A DNA stretch of 64,000 bases. Source: Stereum hirsutum FP-91666 SS1. Taxonomy: Eukaryota > Basidiomycota > Agaricomycetes > Russulales > Stereaceae. The DNA lies in contig NW_006763132.1 in the NCBI RefSeq assembly GCF_000264905.1, positions 286,237 through 350,236 on the forward strand, read 5' to 3'. The notes under the pieces were generated by a model. The model was given only the letters and a program-made list of their open reading frames with translations. It had not been told where the DNA came from and made no database searches. Below are positions 50,601-63,252 of the stretch, piece by piece. The translations under genes and the position numbers were made by a program. Position 1 is the first letter of the stretch. Every line of letters begins with the position of its first letter.

Positions 50601-51442
50601 AGAGCGCACGAGAACTCTCGTAGGCAAGATATAACGAGATTGAAACGCGAGGAACAAAACTCTCCAGAAAAAAAGAGATATATGACTCACCTCATCTGGT
50701 CTTGCTATACGCCGTCGTGTGGCCAACTGCTGCCTCTCCAACTGCTGCCTCTCCAATGCCCTCGCCAAATCCGCCGCCTGCTCCCTCGCCTGCTCCCTGT
50801 TCCTCAATTCATTCTGAGCAGCTCTCCTCGCACTTCTCTGTTCTCTGGTCTCCCTCGGTAATCCACTGGCACTCGAACTCGGGCCGGTGGCAAAACCCTT
50901 CGACGCGAGCCATGCCTCGAGAACGCACCCGACGACATCTAGGGTGCCTGCTTGGACAACCCTACTCCTAATCGGCTCCGAGCCTCTTACGCCGATGTTG
51001 ACGACACATTGAAATGCGAGAGAGAAACGATAGGCTGCGTGTCGGTCGAAAGACTTGGGGTTCAGGGTTGGTTGGGGCTGTGGCGGGTGGTGATGGACAG
51101 GCAGAAGGCCGTATAAGATAGCTGGATTCTCGGGTGGCGGAGGTGAGATACAGAAATCGTGTAACAGGCGTACAAGACGCTCGAGGCCGCCATCCATGGT
51201 CATGATCTCGCGGATGCGGGGCGACGTCGCGGTGAGATAGGTAAGATGTGTAAGCGAGTTGAACAGTGGGAGAGGCGCATTTGTGTCGAGTGCTACAACC
51301 AAAGATCGTTAATAACGTCCCCATCGCAGAATATCCTCGACATTGCCGGGATTTTTGGCTGACCTCGTCTGTCGTAGAGCTGGGATGAGATGCAGACAGA
51401 AGCCCTGTTCTGGACAGGGAAGGCGAAGTTGGACTCGCGCAT
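47695..51442 (-). CDS. samB: samB/Mub1-type MYND zinc-finger protein
   Basis: Exons 51442-51364, 51292-50691, 50304-48759 and 48695-47695 give 1075 residues, all phases closing. The N-terminus MRESNFAFPVQNRASVCISS and DRRALDTNAPLPLFNSLTHL is the conserved samB/Mub1 armadillo-like start. Long low-complexity Ser/Thr/Pro regions and a run of nine His follow. The MYND finger is FAKCRRCRKAKYCGKECQ...HRFWC, preceded by CRKDDSRGGIRQC. In yeast, Mub1 works with the Ubr2 ligase in Rpn4 turnover; in Aspergillus, samB affects morphogenesis and septation. Intron 2 is unusually long (386 bases) and has an open frame running into exon 3 that should not be read as the start. Confidence 0.9.
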
Positions 51443-52305
51443 CGGAGTGGCACGGCCTTACGGGACAAAGCTGGAGATTTACAAGCACTAGATGGTGAGG
51501 CAGAGGTCTCTGGGAGGCACGTTGTGTTGAACAGTGAGCTGAAGGTCGTCGTCGTCGTCGTGGATGATGATGAAGCCAGCTTGCGCTCCGATGGCGCTCT
51601 GTTTGGTTCTGTTTGTCTATCCCGCCGGTGCCGATGCGCCAGTGCCTGATTCGGTGTCGCGTGCCGCTATTGTTCCTGTTTCGGCTTCCTGCAAGGACAA
51701 GGCCAACCGTTTTGCAAGGAAACAGCAGAGCAGCTCGGAATAGATCTCTTTTCCAAGTGAAGTACATCTACTGGGGGAGCGTTGCCTTCGGCACCAGCCA
51801 CCTTGCTTGGGAAACTGGTTTGGAGCTCCCCCGTTCTCACTGGTATAGATTATGCGGTCAACGGCTATTGGAGAACAACCATTCACAGAGAAATTGAAGA
51901 AAGAGCAATGAAAGAGCCTCTTGGAGTCAAACTCAGGGTAGGACTTTGAGATCGTCGGCGAACGCATTGCGGCTCGCTCGGAGGCCTGATAGAATATATG
52001 GGTTCGCGGCTGTGTCTCATTGCGCAAAACGGTGCTTCGGGATATACCTGCTGTCATACCACCTCTTCTGGACCACTACTTTGTGCGGCCTCTCAAATTC
52101 AATTCTTCACATTCAATTGGCGACACTATTCCTGCTGCGAATCGCTCAGAGGGGCCAATGAATCCTTTGGTTGATTGTGGGTTCGCGGCTCTGTCCCAGA
52201 CCGCGCAAAACGGTTCTTCTCAATATATCTGCTACCATAGCGTCTCTTTTAGACCACTACTTACTTTGTGCGGCCTCGGATTCTTGACATTTGGTGGCAC
52301 CAATC
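51443..52305. other. Intergenic region with a diverged direct repeat
   Basis: Two copies of about 95 bp (52000-52092 and 52180-52277) share GGGTTCGCGGCT, GCGCAAAACGGT and ACCACTACTT blocks in direct order with a period of about 180 bp. No gene is seen. Confidence 0.55.
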
Positions 52306-52720
52306 CTACATTCGAACATTTGCTCTGCACTGAATATTGGAGTCGTCTTCTAACCGAATGGTATAATGCGGATAGAATGCTAGACCCCAGGGCATTATGG
52401 ACTTCAGGGAGGCCTTGACATCCGTGATTGCGCTGAAGAGACCTAAGAGGGAGGGTTTGTATGGTAGTCGAGGGTGGAGATAGACTCCGTGTGTTTGAGG
52501 ACTCCAGGCGGACAGACCTAGTACAATCGTGGGCCAGAGTAACCTCGACAATTGATACCCCGTATGAGCCAAGCATTCAGACAACTGAGAAGGCTGAGCA
52601 TGGTCCACATTGATGTTCCTTTGTACCGCCACCTAGGAGAACGCGACAAGAACAGCGAAAAAAAAAACAATGGAGGGGATACATAGAGCAAGATATCCAG
52701 TACCAAGCACCTGAAAGTTA
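52306..52720 (-). pseudogene. Possible pheromone-receptor (STE3-like) fragment
   Basis: On the minus strand, GTGYLALCIPSIVFFFAVLV is followed, with a frame change, by WTMLSLLSCLNAWLIRGIN. This looks like the first two helices of a fungal STE3 receptor, including the Asn/Trp-rich loop that normally follows. The continuation (the conserved WCD block and later helices) is not found, and frames switch, so at best this is a broken 5' fragment. Another membrane protein family is possible. Confidence 0.25.
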
Positions 52721-53135
52721 ACTATGAGTGCTTACAACCGTCATTCAGAAGGCCACTACATACCTCGAGCAACGCACAGGATGTGGTCGAACTTGAATGT
52801 ACAGGGAGGGCGGTGTGGCAACAGCGCCACACATCATTGTTTGCGTATGTTTGTGTGGGGGATCGTTCTCGAGTGCAATTACGGGGGTTGGAAGGACCTT
52901 GTCAAGCAAGGTAATCTGTTGATCGAACAATTTTGCAACCTCTTCGATCAATGAATGAACCCCTCGCGCTCCTGTCGCGCTCTTCTTGCGCTCTTCAAGT
53001 TCTCTTCGGGGCCACCGTGGCACACACCTTCCATGCCTCAGGCTCAAGACGCTCTTTAGGAATTCGAATGGGACCATAACCGTTCGTATGGATATGCAAC
53101 CGTCATTGCCTTTCCACAATCATCCCCTGCACTAA
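52721..53135. other. Intergenic region
   Basis: A minus-strand frame (52745-53119) contains REELEERKKS-like charged and IEEVAKLFDQQITLLDK coiled-coil-like sequence but no recognisable domain. Not called as a gene. Confidence 0.3.
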
Positions 53136-55059
53136 CTATGCGCCTCCCTTGACAAACAGATCATATCCTTGGTAAACCGTCTTCTCCCACTCGTCCTTCA
53201 GAGCGACCAGCTTCTCGTCCGTATTAGGCACACTGGATCCTTGTCAGCTCATTCCATATTTCTAATGAATCCAAAGAAACAACACTCACACTTGAGCGAA
53301 AACCACCATCTGCGCACAGCATCAGGCTCGTGAGTCAGTAAACCATGGTCATTGACTGACAATGACTCACCACAACGCCCTTCGTAGGATCAGCCATCCA
53401 ATGCGTGTTCGCCCAGCCTGTCAAAGAAACAGTCAGTGAGTAAAAGAAATCACATGCTCCAACCTGACCCAACACTAAAGCGCACCTTCCCAAGTTCCCG
53501 TCCTCTCCCCTCTTCCGGTCACACTAGACCCCTTCGGCATCAACAGGCATCCCATCCCCCACTGCTTCTCGATGTTTGGAAACAAAACTTTACCTCCCGC
53601 TGCTATCGTCGGGCGTTCGAGCCAAGCGGCCTGATCTGGGGTGAGCTGGCCTTCGAATATTGACTTAACTGTCTCCGGCTTTAGGATTCGTTTTCCTGTG
53701 AACGCTGTGAATGTGGCGGCCTTGTGTCAGCACAGGGTACGAGCGCAATGAGACGAGTAAAGAAGAATGGAAGATGGAACTTGTGTTATGGACGGTGAAC
53801 GACATGGTAGGCACGTACGATGAACACCATCGTTAACAAGTGGTAGCAACGCTCGAGCATACTCATCTCCCCTCCCGTACAAGCCCGAACCCCCAACATG
53901 ATCGACAACGTCGTCCGATATGAGCTTTCCGCGTACAGTCACCCTTCCATCAGGCCAGCGGAAATGTGTACCCGTGAAACGGGAGCGCTGGTCTTCTGTC
54001 AGCTCGAAGCTATGAGGGCTCATTAATGTGGGTCTATGGTAGAGATGGAAGTTTACGGACTTGATGTCGTGAACGCCACATGGCTCGAGGATCTGTTCTT
54101 TCATGAAATCTCCCAGCTTCTGGCCTGTAATGGATTCGACAACAAGGCCGGCCCACTCAAGAGCGCCCTATCCCACAAGTGTGCCGTCATCACTCGAGTG
54201 CACACCAGAGAAGTCGTGGATCGTTACTCACTCCATATTCCCACTTCTCTCCGGGCTGCGAATTCAAAGGTCCGCCACCATGAAATTCCTAGCGCATCCA
54301 TCAGCTCTCCCAGACCAAAACCACAGCAACGGCATTCCTCAACAATGAAAACGGACTACACGCACAACTCTAGCTTGCACATACGGCTCCATGCTCGTCG
54401 CGATAAACTCTATAACTTCCGGAGTAAGGTCTGTAGAAGGGAATGCGACACCAGACGTGAACGTCATGAGCATTCGAAGGGTTATCGGTCCTTTGCGAGG
54501 CACGAGATCAAATTTTCCTGGTTCGGTCGTATCTTGACGGCTACCAATATACAACGGCGGTCAATGTCATTATATGGCTGCAAGGGGCGGTCGGAGGAAA
54601 ATTCGGACGTACACAAGCTGCTTAGCAAGCTCGGGTATATGCCCTAATATATCCTCATCGAGCGTGACAAGTCCTTTCTCGACACATTTCAGGATACACA
54701 TGGAGGTGAGGATCTTCGTGCATGACGCCATCCAGAACATCTACATCATTCGCAGATCAACAAGTTGGTACAATGAGCGATCAACGGCTCTTGCCAATGT
54801 AAGAAGCGATACTACCCACCGTATCGTCCGTCATAGGTTCAGCACTATTGATGGCCTTGGTTCCTAACGATCTCGAGTAAAGTGTCGTCCCGTTCCTCGA
54901 GAGAGCGATGAACTGAGCGCCAGGTAGGCCTGTTTCTCCGAACTTGGCGTCGAGGAGTCTGTCGCATTCAACTAAGCAAACAAAATTCGGAATGAATGAT
55001 CTGCAACAAAATCATTGGGAAGACATACATTGCAATGAGCGCAACATCTCGTCGTTCAT
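53136..55059 (-). CDS. Beta-lactamase-fold serine hydrolase 1
   Basis: Multi-exon minus-strand gene. Well-fixed exons are 55059-55029, 54971-54820, 54740-54613 and one starting at 54540; the last coding exon ends at 53136. It begins MNDEMLRSLQ. The active-site SxxK is SCTK in MFWMASCTKILT. A tyrosine block WEYGGALEWAG and the late blocks GGSGLYGRGDEYARALL and NTHWMADPTKGVV follow the family order (PF00144). Fungal members include esterases and acyltransferases such as LovD-like enzymes; no signal peptide is visible, so it is probably cytosolic. No frameshift is seen. Confidence 0.85.
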
Positions 55060-55948
55060 CTCGGCGGCAAGAATGATTAAAGGTCTCGGTCGGATGTGAA
55101 AAGGGACAAATCTCCGCGAGGCGATGTTATCGTCTGAACTGCTTATATAGGCCAGCCAAGGAACCGCATTACTAGCAATAGGGGCAACATCTGGAGATCC
55201 CACCGGAACCCACCCGAGGTCTGACGACGTCCAAGTTCCACGTCAGGAATCTTCTTCAACGAAACGAGTACATGATGAGCTACGCCTTTTCAACAGGGGG
55301 GCCGGTGTATGCCACGTCTTCCATGAGTGCACAGGTTGGAGGCCTCAGTCATCAAACCTAGTCCGAATCGAACTTCCGGAGTCCAATTTGGAGCCTTGGA
55401 CACTAGTCCTGCAGGGAATCGTGTGAACATGACTCAGCCCAAGTCTGAGTCGTGGCAACGGCATTAGGAGTACTAAGTATCAGTCATTGTCGACCGTCGA
55501 CCGTGCCTCGCGCCAATTTGGCGCGGCAAAATCGTGCTCGTCACCGGCAGCGACGTTGACCCACATTTCGCTCTCAAAAAAATTACAGACTTGCTAGTTT
55601 TGTAGCGGACATCCTGTACTCTGCATGTGTGAAAGCCGAAGGAGATCGAGAGAGTTAGGAGAGCAGAGTACAGAAGTGAAAACAAGTTTTCAGATCCCGG
55701 TCATGGACAGTATTGAAGCCTGAGCTAGCTTAAGGGCTTAGCACTCGGCTCAGAGTGAAAGCCGGTCCGAATGCGGACACCAACAGAAGAGAAGATACCA
55801 CTCAGATCATTTCACGTGAGGACGGCATACGTGGAGATCCGATCAGACAACGAGATGGAATCATAGAGATCTGCAATGGGAAAGAGAACTGCTGCAGAAG
55901 ATGTTTCGTACCCCGTAAATTGGGCGCACGGTACGATTGCTGACAACA
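55060..55948. other. Intergenic region
   Basis: No gene. A 15-bp palindrome GCGCCAATTTGGCGC lies near 55511. Nothing else. Confidence 0.4.
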
Positions 55949-57816
55949 TCAGAATCTCTGGTAGATGCTCTTCTCTAACTCGTCTCTTAGAGTCAGAAGC
56001 CGTTCATCTCCTAACGGCATGGAGACACTGAGAGATCACTAGATCAGAAAGGATGATTGTACTGATAAGACTAGTCAGACTCACACTTGAGCGAAAACTA
56101 CCATCTGCGTTATGACGGAATGAGCGAGTTGAACAGTGAAGTAAATCTCATGGGACTGCCCACTTACGACAATGCCCTTCGTAGAATCGGCCATCCAATG
56201 CGTGTTCGCACCTCCTAAGGGAGGAACATAGCCAGCATGACCATGATTAGAGTCTGTCTATTTTCGAAGTATCAACTGGCTAGCTTACCGAACCAGGTCG
56301 CCGTGCCCTCGCCTCTGCCAGTGGGAGACCCCTTAGGCATTAACAGACCACTCAGCCCCCATTGCTTTTCAACGCCTGGAGAAAATATGTGCTCTGAGAT
56401 CAAACTTGGACGATCGAGCCAAAGAACTTGTTCTGGGGTCAACTGTCCAGCGAACATATCTCTGACTGTCTCGGATTCCAAAATACGCTTTCCGGTGATC
56501 GCTATTTGCATGGAATCCGTGCCTGGTTAGTGTGCAATCCAGGCGAGAGGAGGATATATAGTAAAAAGAAGACTTACGGTGAACACCACCATTGATGAGG
56601 GGGAGCAATGCTTGAGCGAAGTCTGGCGCAGTAGCGTACAAGCCCGAACCGCCACAATGATCGATAACATTGTCCGAGTAAAATTTCGCTCGAGCATTCA
56701 CGCGTCCATCTGGCCAGCGGAAGTGAGAAGCGGCCATGCGAGAGTGCTGATCCTCCGTCAGCTCGAAGCTAAGAACGCCCATATGAGTGTTCAGTCACGA
56801 TTGGACACGGAGGTGAAAGGAGATGACCGACGTGATGTCGCGAACGCCAGACGGCTCAAGAATGTGTTCAGCCATAAAGTCTCCTAGCCTCCGGCCTGTG
56901 ACAGATTCGACAACACGGCCGGCCCACTCCATAGATCCCTACTCAGTAATGACATAATCAGCGTTCGCGTAGATAGATAAAAACTGAGCAAGAACGCACA
57001 CCATATTCCCACTTCTCTCCAGGTTGAAATTTCAAGGGTCCGCCAGCGTGGAATTCCTACAAGTCCGAGATTGTTAGCACTTACGGCTTTCGTAACAGTG
57101 GTGACTTTCTGTTCCAAAAGGAGGCGTACCACTTTGGCTTGGGCCCATGGCCCCTTGCCGGTAGCGAGGTCCTCGAGTGCCTCTGGGGATGAAAGTTCAC
57201 CGGGAGGATAGCCTACACCCGCCGTGTTCGTCATGAGCATTCGGAGGGTTATAGGCTCCGTGCGAGGACTAAATGTATGTTTTCCAGGTTCATCGGTGGG
57301 TTGCCGGCTGTCTTGTCATCCGAGGTTAAAACCTCTCACGGCGCAAGATACAGAGGTAACAAGATAAAAAAAAAACGTACACAGGCTGCTTTGCGAGTTC
57401 GGGCACATGTTCTAGAATATTTGCATCTAGAGTAACGAGCCCCTGTTCGACGCATTTCATGACGGACATGGCCGTGAAGACCTTCACGCAAGAAGCTACC
57501 CAGAACATCTGCAGATAACATGAGCAAGCGTCCCTCGTCCATAGTACATATGCGGATATACTAGCAGTACTCACAGTGTCATCGGTCATAGCTTGAGCAC
57601 TGTTGACCTCCCTAGTTCCCATGTTCCTTGAATAGATCGTCGACCCGTCCCTATCAAGAGCAATAAATATGGCCCCAGGTATGCCTGTGTCTCCAAACTT
57701 AGCCTCGAGGCAGTCGTCGCATTCAGCTGAGCAAACAAGGCTGAGAACCAATATTATAGACGTAGATTGATAGAGAACGACGTACTTTCCAAAGAGCGCA
57801 GTGTCTTCTCGTTCAT
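55949..57816 (-). CDS. Beta-lactamase-fold serine hydrolase 2
   Basis: Close paralogue of the previous gene, same strand and same exon pattern. It begins MNEKTLRSLE, with SxxK as SCVK in MFWVASCVKVFTAM. Then come LRMLMTNTAGVGYPPGE, GEKWEYG, MEWAGRVVESVTG, FRWPDGRVNARAKF, GGSGLYATAPDFAQALLPL and NTHWMADSTKGIV. It ends KSIYQRF. Tandem duplication is evident; the two differ throughout, so it is not very recent. It is expected to be an intracellular serine esterase or transacylase; the substrate is unknown. Confidence 0.85.
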
Positions 57817-59136
57817 GTTGTTGTTCGGGTCAAAGGCGAATGAATGTCAAGAAACAGCAACTTCTGCGTGCGTTATATACCCCTTGTCAAGGCATTATCA
57901 GCTTCGCGGATGTGACGACCGGGGCTATTTGGTCCACTAGGATGGAAAACTTCATCCCAATCCATTGGTCAGCACTTCCGGTGCATAGAGTAGACTTTCC
58001 ACCAACGATTTCCGCGAGCAAGTCATGCGACACGACTATGGGCAGAGTCCACGACAGGCGGAAGTGGAAGGTCCAATGGTGGTCCATACGGATGGACCAA
58101 TCAATGGGCAAGCAGAGGTCCAAGATTTCGATGCAAAATCAAAGCTAACCGATGTGTCAGCTGCACAGAGGAGTGCGAGCGAGAAATTATCGCATGGTAG
58201 ATCAAACGATATGCATAAAATATGAGAGATACCGTATGAAAACTGAACTGAAAACCTGACGCAAAGTTTCACTTGAAGTTTCACGACGAGGGACTCGGAA
58301 ACGTTGCGGAAACGGCCTGAGCAGCGAACACGCGAACGACTGGCTGACTAATTGAAATTCAAAGCCCGCCAGCTTCCCCACACCGTGACTCCGGCGCCAC
58401 TCCACCAACTTACGGCTCCTCCCTGCTCCTCCTCGTTAGACTGCTGACCTAAGTACTCTACTACGCGGTAGTCTCCCACAGTCAGATCTATACAACGGGA
58501 AGACAGTCGTTCCATTGAGATAACTACGCGGGGGGACGGCTGGCGCGAGTACCCGGGCCTCCTGGTACTACGGGTATGTATCCCTCGCCTCACAGTGATT
58601 GCTATGCTATTACTTATGCGCTCATAAGTGCACGCGATTCCAGGTAGAACTTTCGCAGACTTTCGCTTTTCAACGTATAATTAAATGAACTGAGGAAAGC
58701 TATATTTCCGGTCAGACATGTGGCTGATTGTGACCATGGACTCGGATTCAAGTTATACCAACATCCCAGCGTTGCTTCGGGTATGCGGCTCGGCCAATCC
58801 ATCGATATGCCTTCGCTACCTGGAGATGTTCATGCGAAACATGTCTGATCCATGTTCCAGGCACGTACTGGCAACCTCGGTGTGCGCAGCCCCCCCTGCA
58901 TGCTACCCATTTGTCCCTTACGATGTCTAAAACTGATCCTCGCTCACCGAGGCCCTCACTAGTGGAGACACCCTTCTTACGTCTGACCGTTGTCGGCTGG
59001 AAATCGCATTCTCAATCAATTGGATTATATGATGGTCGGTTGCCTATAAGTTCAACTCTGCCTCGACCGCCCAGGACCCGACGCACTAATTAGTGATCCC
59101 TCCTCTCAACACATTTATCCACTCCACGAAGCAACG
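57817..59136. other. Divergent intergenic region between hydrolase 2 and the methyltransferase
   Basis: About 1.3 kb between divergent starts. GGTCCA-type short direct and inverted repeats are present around 58030-58120 (CGGATGGACCAAT / ATTGGTC). No gene. Confidence 0.4.
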
Positions 59137-61156
59137 ATGACCTCTATACAAGTGGCACGCCAACTCTTGGCCCATATGGGTGAATCTCTCGATGTCATTG
59201 AGCAAACTTGCGCCGCCAATGGAACGAAGCTGCCTGAGTTGAATGAGCCGTTCTCTCCACCAACCGAAGCGTTCAGGGCGGACCCGAAAGTCGCAGAGGC
59301 CGCCAACATCGCCAGTGCTGCAGCCGTTCACCTCGCCGCTATCCTCACACCTCCTCAAGTTACCCTTTATCATTTTGCCGGCGGCGTGCGTTCTTCCAAT
59401 CTCCATCGCATCTTCATTGTGAGTCAAACACTCTTACGTGTGTTATACAGCATTTTAGGGCTGCGGCCATTCGTGCTTGCCTTGAGTGTAAGTTAGGTCT
59501 ACTATCTGCGCCCCTCCCCTTGCACTTAGCGATGACGACTGCACAGCAAACATAACCGAAATTCTACGCGAAGCTGGACCTGAGGCAAGTAATCGTATTG
59601 ATCTAGGGCGGATTAGTACTCAACATGCGGATTTCTTAGGGATTGCACGTCAAGGACATCGCGGCAAAGAATGGCCAGGATCCTCTCAAACTCGGTGAGG
59701 GGTCATATTATTGGTGCTGAGTCGTCATTTGGGAGCTTACTGGATTTGTTTATCCAGGCCGTTTCCTCCGTTTCCTGGCCACGAACCATGTATACCGAGA
59801 GGTATCACCGGACGTGTTTACAAACACACGCATTTCCAGTATGCTCGACACATTGAAGCCCAGCACAGAGATTATCGCAAAGTATGTCTTGCACTCAGAC
59901 CTGCATGTTTACCACAGTGCTGACCGCTCGTGATAATAGGCCCGAATCCAAGCATATCGGGACTTTTGGATTTCCCGCCTTTCTTTCGCACCAGTGAGTT
60001 TGAGATACTATATAGTCTACGAGCTTTCCTCCCTGACCACGACTCGTAGCCTCGATGAAGCATTCAAGGCGGCTGCATGGTCGTGGGAGGTACTGGAGGA
60101 TCCGAAAACGAGAAAATCCGGAGATCCCCACGCATCTCCATTTTCTCGTGCTCTCAACACTGACCAGACACTCTGGGAGTTTTATGAGAGACCGGAAGAA
60201 TCATTCCGTCACCAGCGTTTTTCTATTGGTATGCACGGGGTTCAGGCGCTCCAGCCTCCCGATTCCATTCTTGGTGGTAAGAAAGTCAATATCATCTGTA
60301 ATGAATAGCGAGCTGATTTCTTGTGTAAAGCCTTCAACTGGAAGAGCCTTCCGGCGGAGTCCCTAGTGGTCGACGTCGGAGGTGGCATTGGAACGTCGTC
60401 CATGTCGCTCGCCACTCATTTCCCTCAGCTCAATATTGTCGTTCAGGACCTTCCTAGTGTCATCGAGGAAGGCAGAACTGTGCGTTCCTCTCGTGTTGTT
60501 ATCATTTGGTAATCAATCTCACAGTACTGTTTGTGTGAAGATATGGGCGGAGAAGCACCCAGACGCCATCAAGTCGGGTCGTGTACAACTCGAGGGTAAG
60601 TCGATCCGTTGTCCCTGATCTTTTGATGGACGTCCTCTTGAACACCTTTCGCTGCCAGCACACGACTTTTTCAAGCCACAGCCTCACAACGACGCGTCCG
60701 TGTTCCTCCTCAAGATTATCATTCACGATTGGTCCGACGAGTTCTGCGTCAAATTGCTCGCCCGTCTCAGGGAGGCCGCCACGAAGGACACGGTTCTCTT
60801 GCTTATCGAGAGCATCATGCCGTTCGCGTGCCACGATAGCCAGGGAGATGATAATTACGAAATCCCAGGCGCAGTACCTCACGAGGCCCCTGCCCCACTG
60901 CTCGCAAACTACGGCCATACCAACCTGATGGGATATAACGCCGATATCGATGTGTGCATTTCCCCTCCCTTTGAGATAAGACATACGCTGATTTGCTGGT
61001 AACCCGTAGATGTTCTTGCTGTTTAACTCGCAGGAGAGAACGATCCGCCATTTCAATGATCTTCTGCGTGGCTGCGGGTGGAAGGTCATTAGAGTGAATC
61101 GCCACGAGGGTGGGGACAGCACATTTTTGCAGGCGATTGAAGCGGTACCCTTTTAA
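59137..61156 (+). CDS. SAM-dependent O-methyltransferase
   Basis: Eleven exons (59137-59418, 59451-59487, 59547-59584, 59640-59694, 59758-59881, 59940-59993, 60050-60276, 60331-60479, 60541-60595, 60659-60951, 61010-61156) close perfectly to 486 residues. The N-terminal dimerisation and winged-helix part has HVKDIAAKNGQDPLKLGRFL. The SAM-binding motif is VVDVGGGIGTSSMSLA. The catalytic-region block is LKIIIHDWSDEFCVKLL. This is the plant/fungal small-molecule O-methyltransferase type (hydroxyl methylation of aromatic or polyketide products). Intron 3 starts GCAAGT and is GC-AG. With flanking acyl-type hydrolases it could belong to a small metabolic cluster. Confidence 0.92.
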
Positions 61157-61602
61157 GCCTAAGCGCCGTCGAGCGAGTATTTCAGCTCTTTCGTGATGGA
61201 TTTCAAACTTCGAGTCCGTCAGGTGTCCGTATATAATGCCATAAACGTCTGCGCTTGACTGAGTTCGATATTCTATGTATATAATCGACGTTGTATCCCA
61301 TTTCGTTTTCAAGGCGTATTTATTCTCGTGCATATCCCACCTAAGACCTGTTTTCCGTTTAGCAGAGTCATAGGTGGGCGTGTGGCCCATATATATCCAA
61401 GAAATGACTTATATTACTACCCTGCTCACGGTCTGTTGTGACCTTGAAGTTGGATAGTTGATTCTTACAGATCGCGGATATTTGAATGCACACGCAGCGT
61501 CAATGAAACCTCCTTTTGCAACAATTCCTCCTTACACATTTACAACCTCCACTCCATCATTTCACACTCCCCATTGATTTCCCGCCCCACGTCTTAACTC
61601 CA
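61157..61602. other. Convergent intergenic region
   Basis: Between the methyltransferase and the small secreted protein gene. Nothing recognisable. Confidence 0.4.
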
Positions 61603-61863
61603 CTAAGGGCAGGGGAATGATCCAGTGAGCGGCGGGTTGCAGCCGTTGGGGGCATCAGGCCAGCAGAGTCCATCCCCTTCGCAGTAGCAGTAGTTGCCTA
61701 TGCCATTGTCGGGGTCCGCCCTAGAATTCGAGAAGACGAGTGAGCGATACATCGCAGAGTGCGAAGAAGTAAGGACGTACTGGTTGTAGCAAGGACCGAG
61801 TTGCGCGAGCGTGACTCCAGTGGTGAGAGCAAGGACGGCAAGGAGAGGAGCAAAGAACTTCAT
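61603..61863 (-). CDS. Small cysteine-rich secreted protein
   Basis: Exons 61863-61781 and 61720-61603 give 66 residues. The signal peptide MKFFAPLLAVLALTTGVTLA is followed by a mature peptide starting QLGPCYNQ, with six cysteines including CYCEGDGLCWPDAPNGC and a C-terminal PCP. Typical of fungal small secreted proteins; extracellular, probably disulfide-linked, function unknown. The upstream in-frame Met (MKLTPFSSNRD) would bury the signal peptide and is rejected. Confidence 0.8.
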   Translation of the reverse strand: MKFFAPLLAVLALTTGVTLAQLGPCYNQYVLTSSHSAMYRSLVFSNSRADPDNGIGNYCYCEGDGLCWPDAPNGCNPPLTGSFPCP

Positions 61864-63252
61864 CGTTGTGTCTCTGTTGGATGAGAAGGGCGTGAGCTTC
61901 AATGCCGGAGTACGTAGGGAGGGGGGCGAGGGCTTCCTTGCTGACGACGGTGATACCTACCTCTGTATGTGGATATGGTCTGAGAAGGTGATTTGAGAGC
62001 TGGTTGAGGAATATTCTGAGACTTCAAAACGGCACCCTTTTTATATGTGGTCCAAGCAGGCATTGAGCGCTCGTCGGCACACGGCATAGAAACCCGTGAT
62101 TATACTACCAGCATCATCGTTCAAACGACGGCCACATACCCCGCAACGGCTGCAGCTATGGCATCGTCTAGAAACGCCAGAGATGACGCCCTAGGCGACC
62201 GTAGGCCGTTGTTCCATGATCTGGTGGCTCGAAAGTAATGTATCATTGAGGCATGAACGGAGGTATCTCAAAGATGTTGGGATGTCTCTACGCTCAGGCA
62301 GCACAGAGAGAATACATACAATAGGATCGAACGTGCTGGCCTATCGGATGCCCAATGCCGATAATTATCAATGGAAGCATCAAAGGAAGAGAGATTGCAG
62401 CTCTGGCGTCCTCTTCAACACATACAACACCTCCTTTGGATGGTTTCCGAACTTTCCGGTGGAGAAACTGCAGTGTAGTTGTGGAGAATCAACGAGCACG
62501 GTCAGCTTCGTTGTGATGATTGTGATGCGACTAATATCAAAGGAGAGGTCAAGACGAACGAAAACAGACTGAATACAAGAGATGCGATGCACTCCCTCCC
62601 TCCAAGTGACCAGCGCGAGCGCTGAAGGATCCACCGTGATATCTGATTCGCACTGCTTGAGTTTATAGAGAATGATAGAGATCGACATATGATGGGGTGT
62701 CGGTCGGTTCTGGCGTGCATGACCAGACTATCGAGCAAGTGAACATACCTGTGCCGTGTACTGCGTGTTTGCTCATCCCATGGCCAGTAAACCCAGCGCC
62801 GATGCCCTATTTCATCCAAAAAATCAGCGGGTATGGAGTAAAGGATACCTCACCAGGTCGCAGCGCCCTCTCCGCGTCGGATACACCTATAGATAGTAGC
62901 AACATATACCCTCGGAAGAGTTTCATTGGCTCAAGGAGGTCTGAAACACCGTCAATGCATGGTCACTTGAACCGAATTCAGCATCTCCTAGATGCAGCGA
63001 GAGTCAATGGCACGAACAACAAAATAACGAGAAATGCAATGTATCCATCGATGGATCAAAGATGCGAACAGCACCCTGTGGAGTTTTTGTCACTGCCATG
63101 CTCTGCTTGATCGTGAACGAATCCAGCGTGACCGATACAATACAGACTCTGCGTCCGATGCAGCCAAAACGACATTGCGGGTTATCCGTGTCTATCAGCC
63201 CCAGTGTCAAATACGGACAGAATGAACCCTGTGCTCCTAGAGAATGACCGCG
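61864..63252. other. Intergenic region
   Basis: Upstream region of the secreted protein and 3' flank of hydrolase 3. TATATGTGG at about 62041 is TATA-like. No gene that I can support. Confidence 0.4.

Noticed and set aside
50305..50690. Start of a separate MYND protein at 50487
   Set aside because: The segment is the 386-base intron 2 of the samB-like gene; exons on both sides close in phase and match the family.
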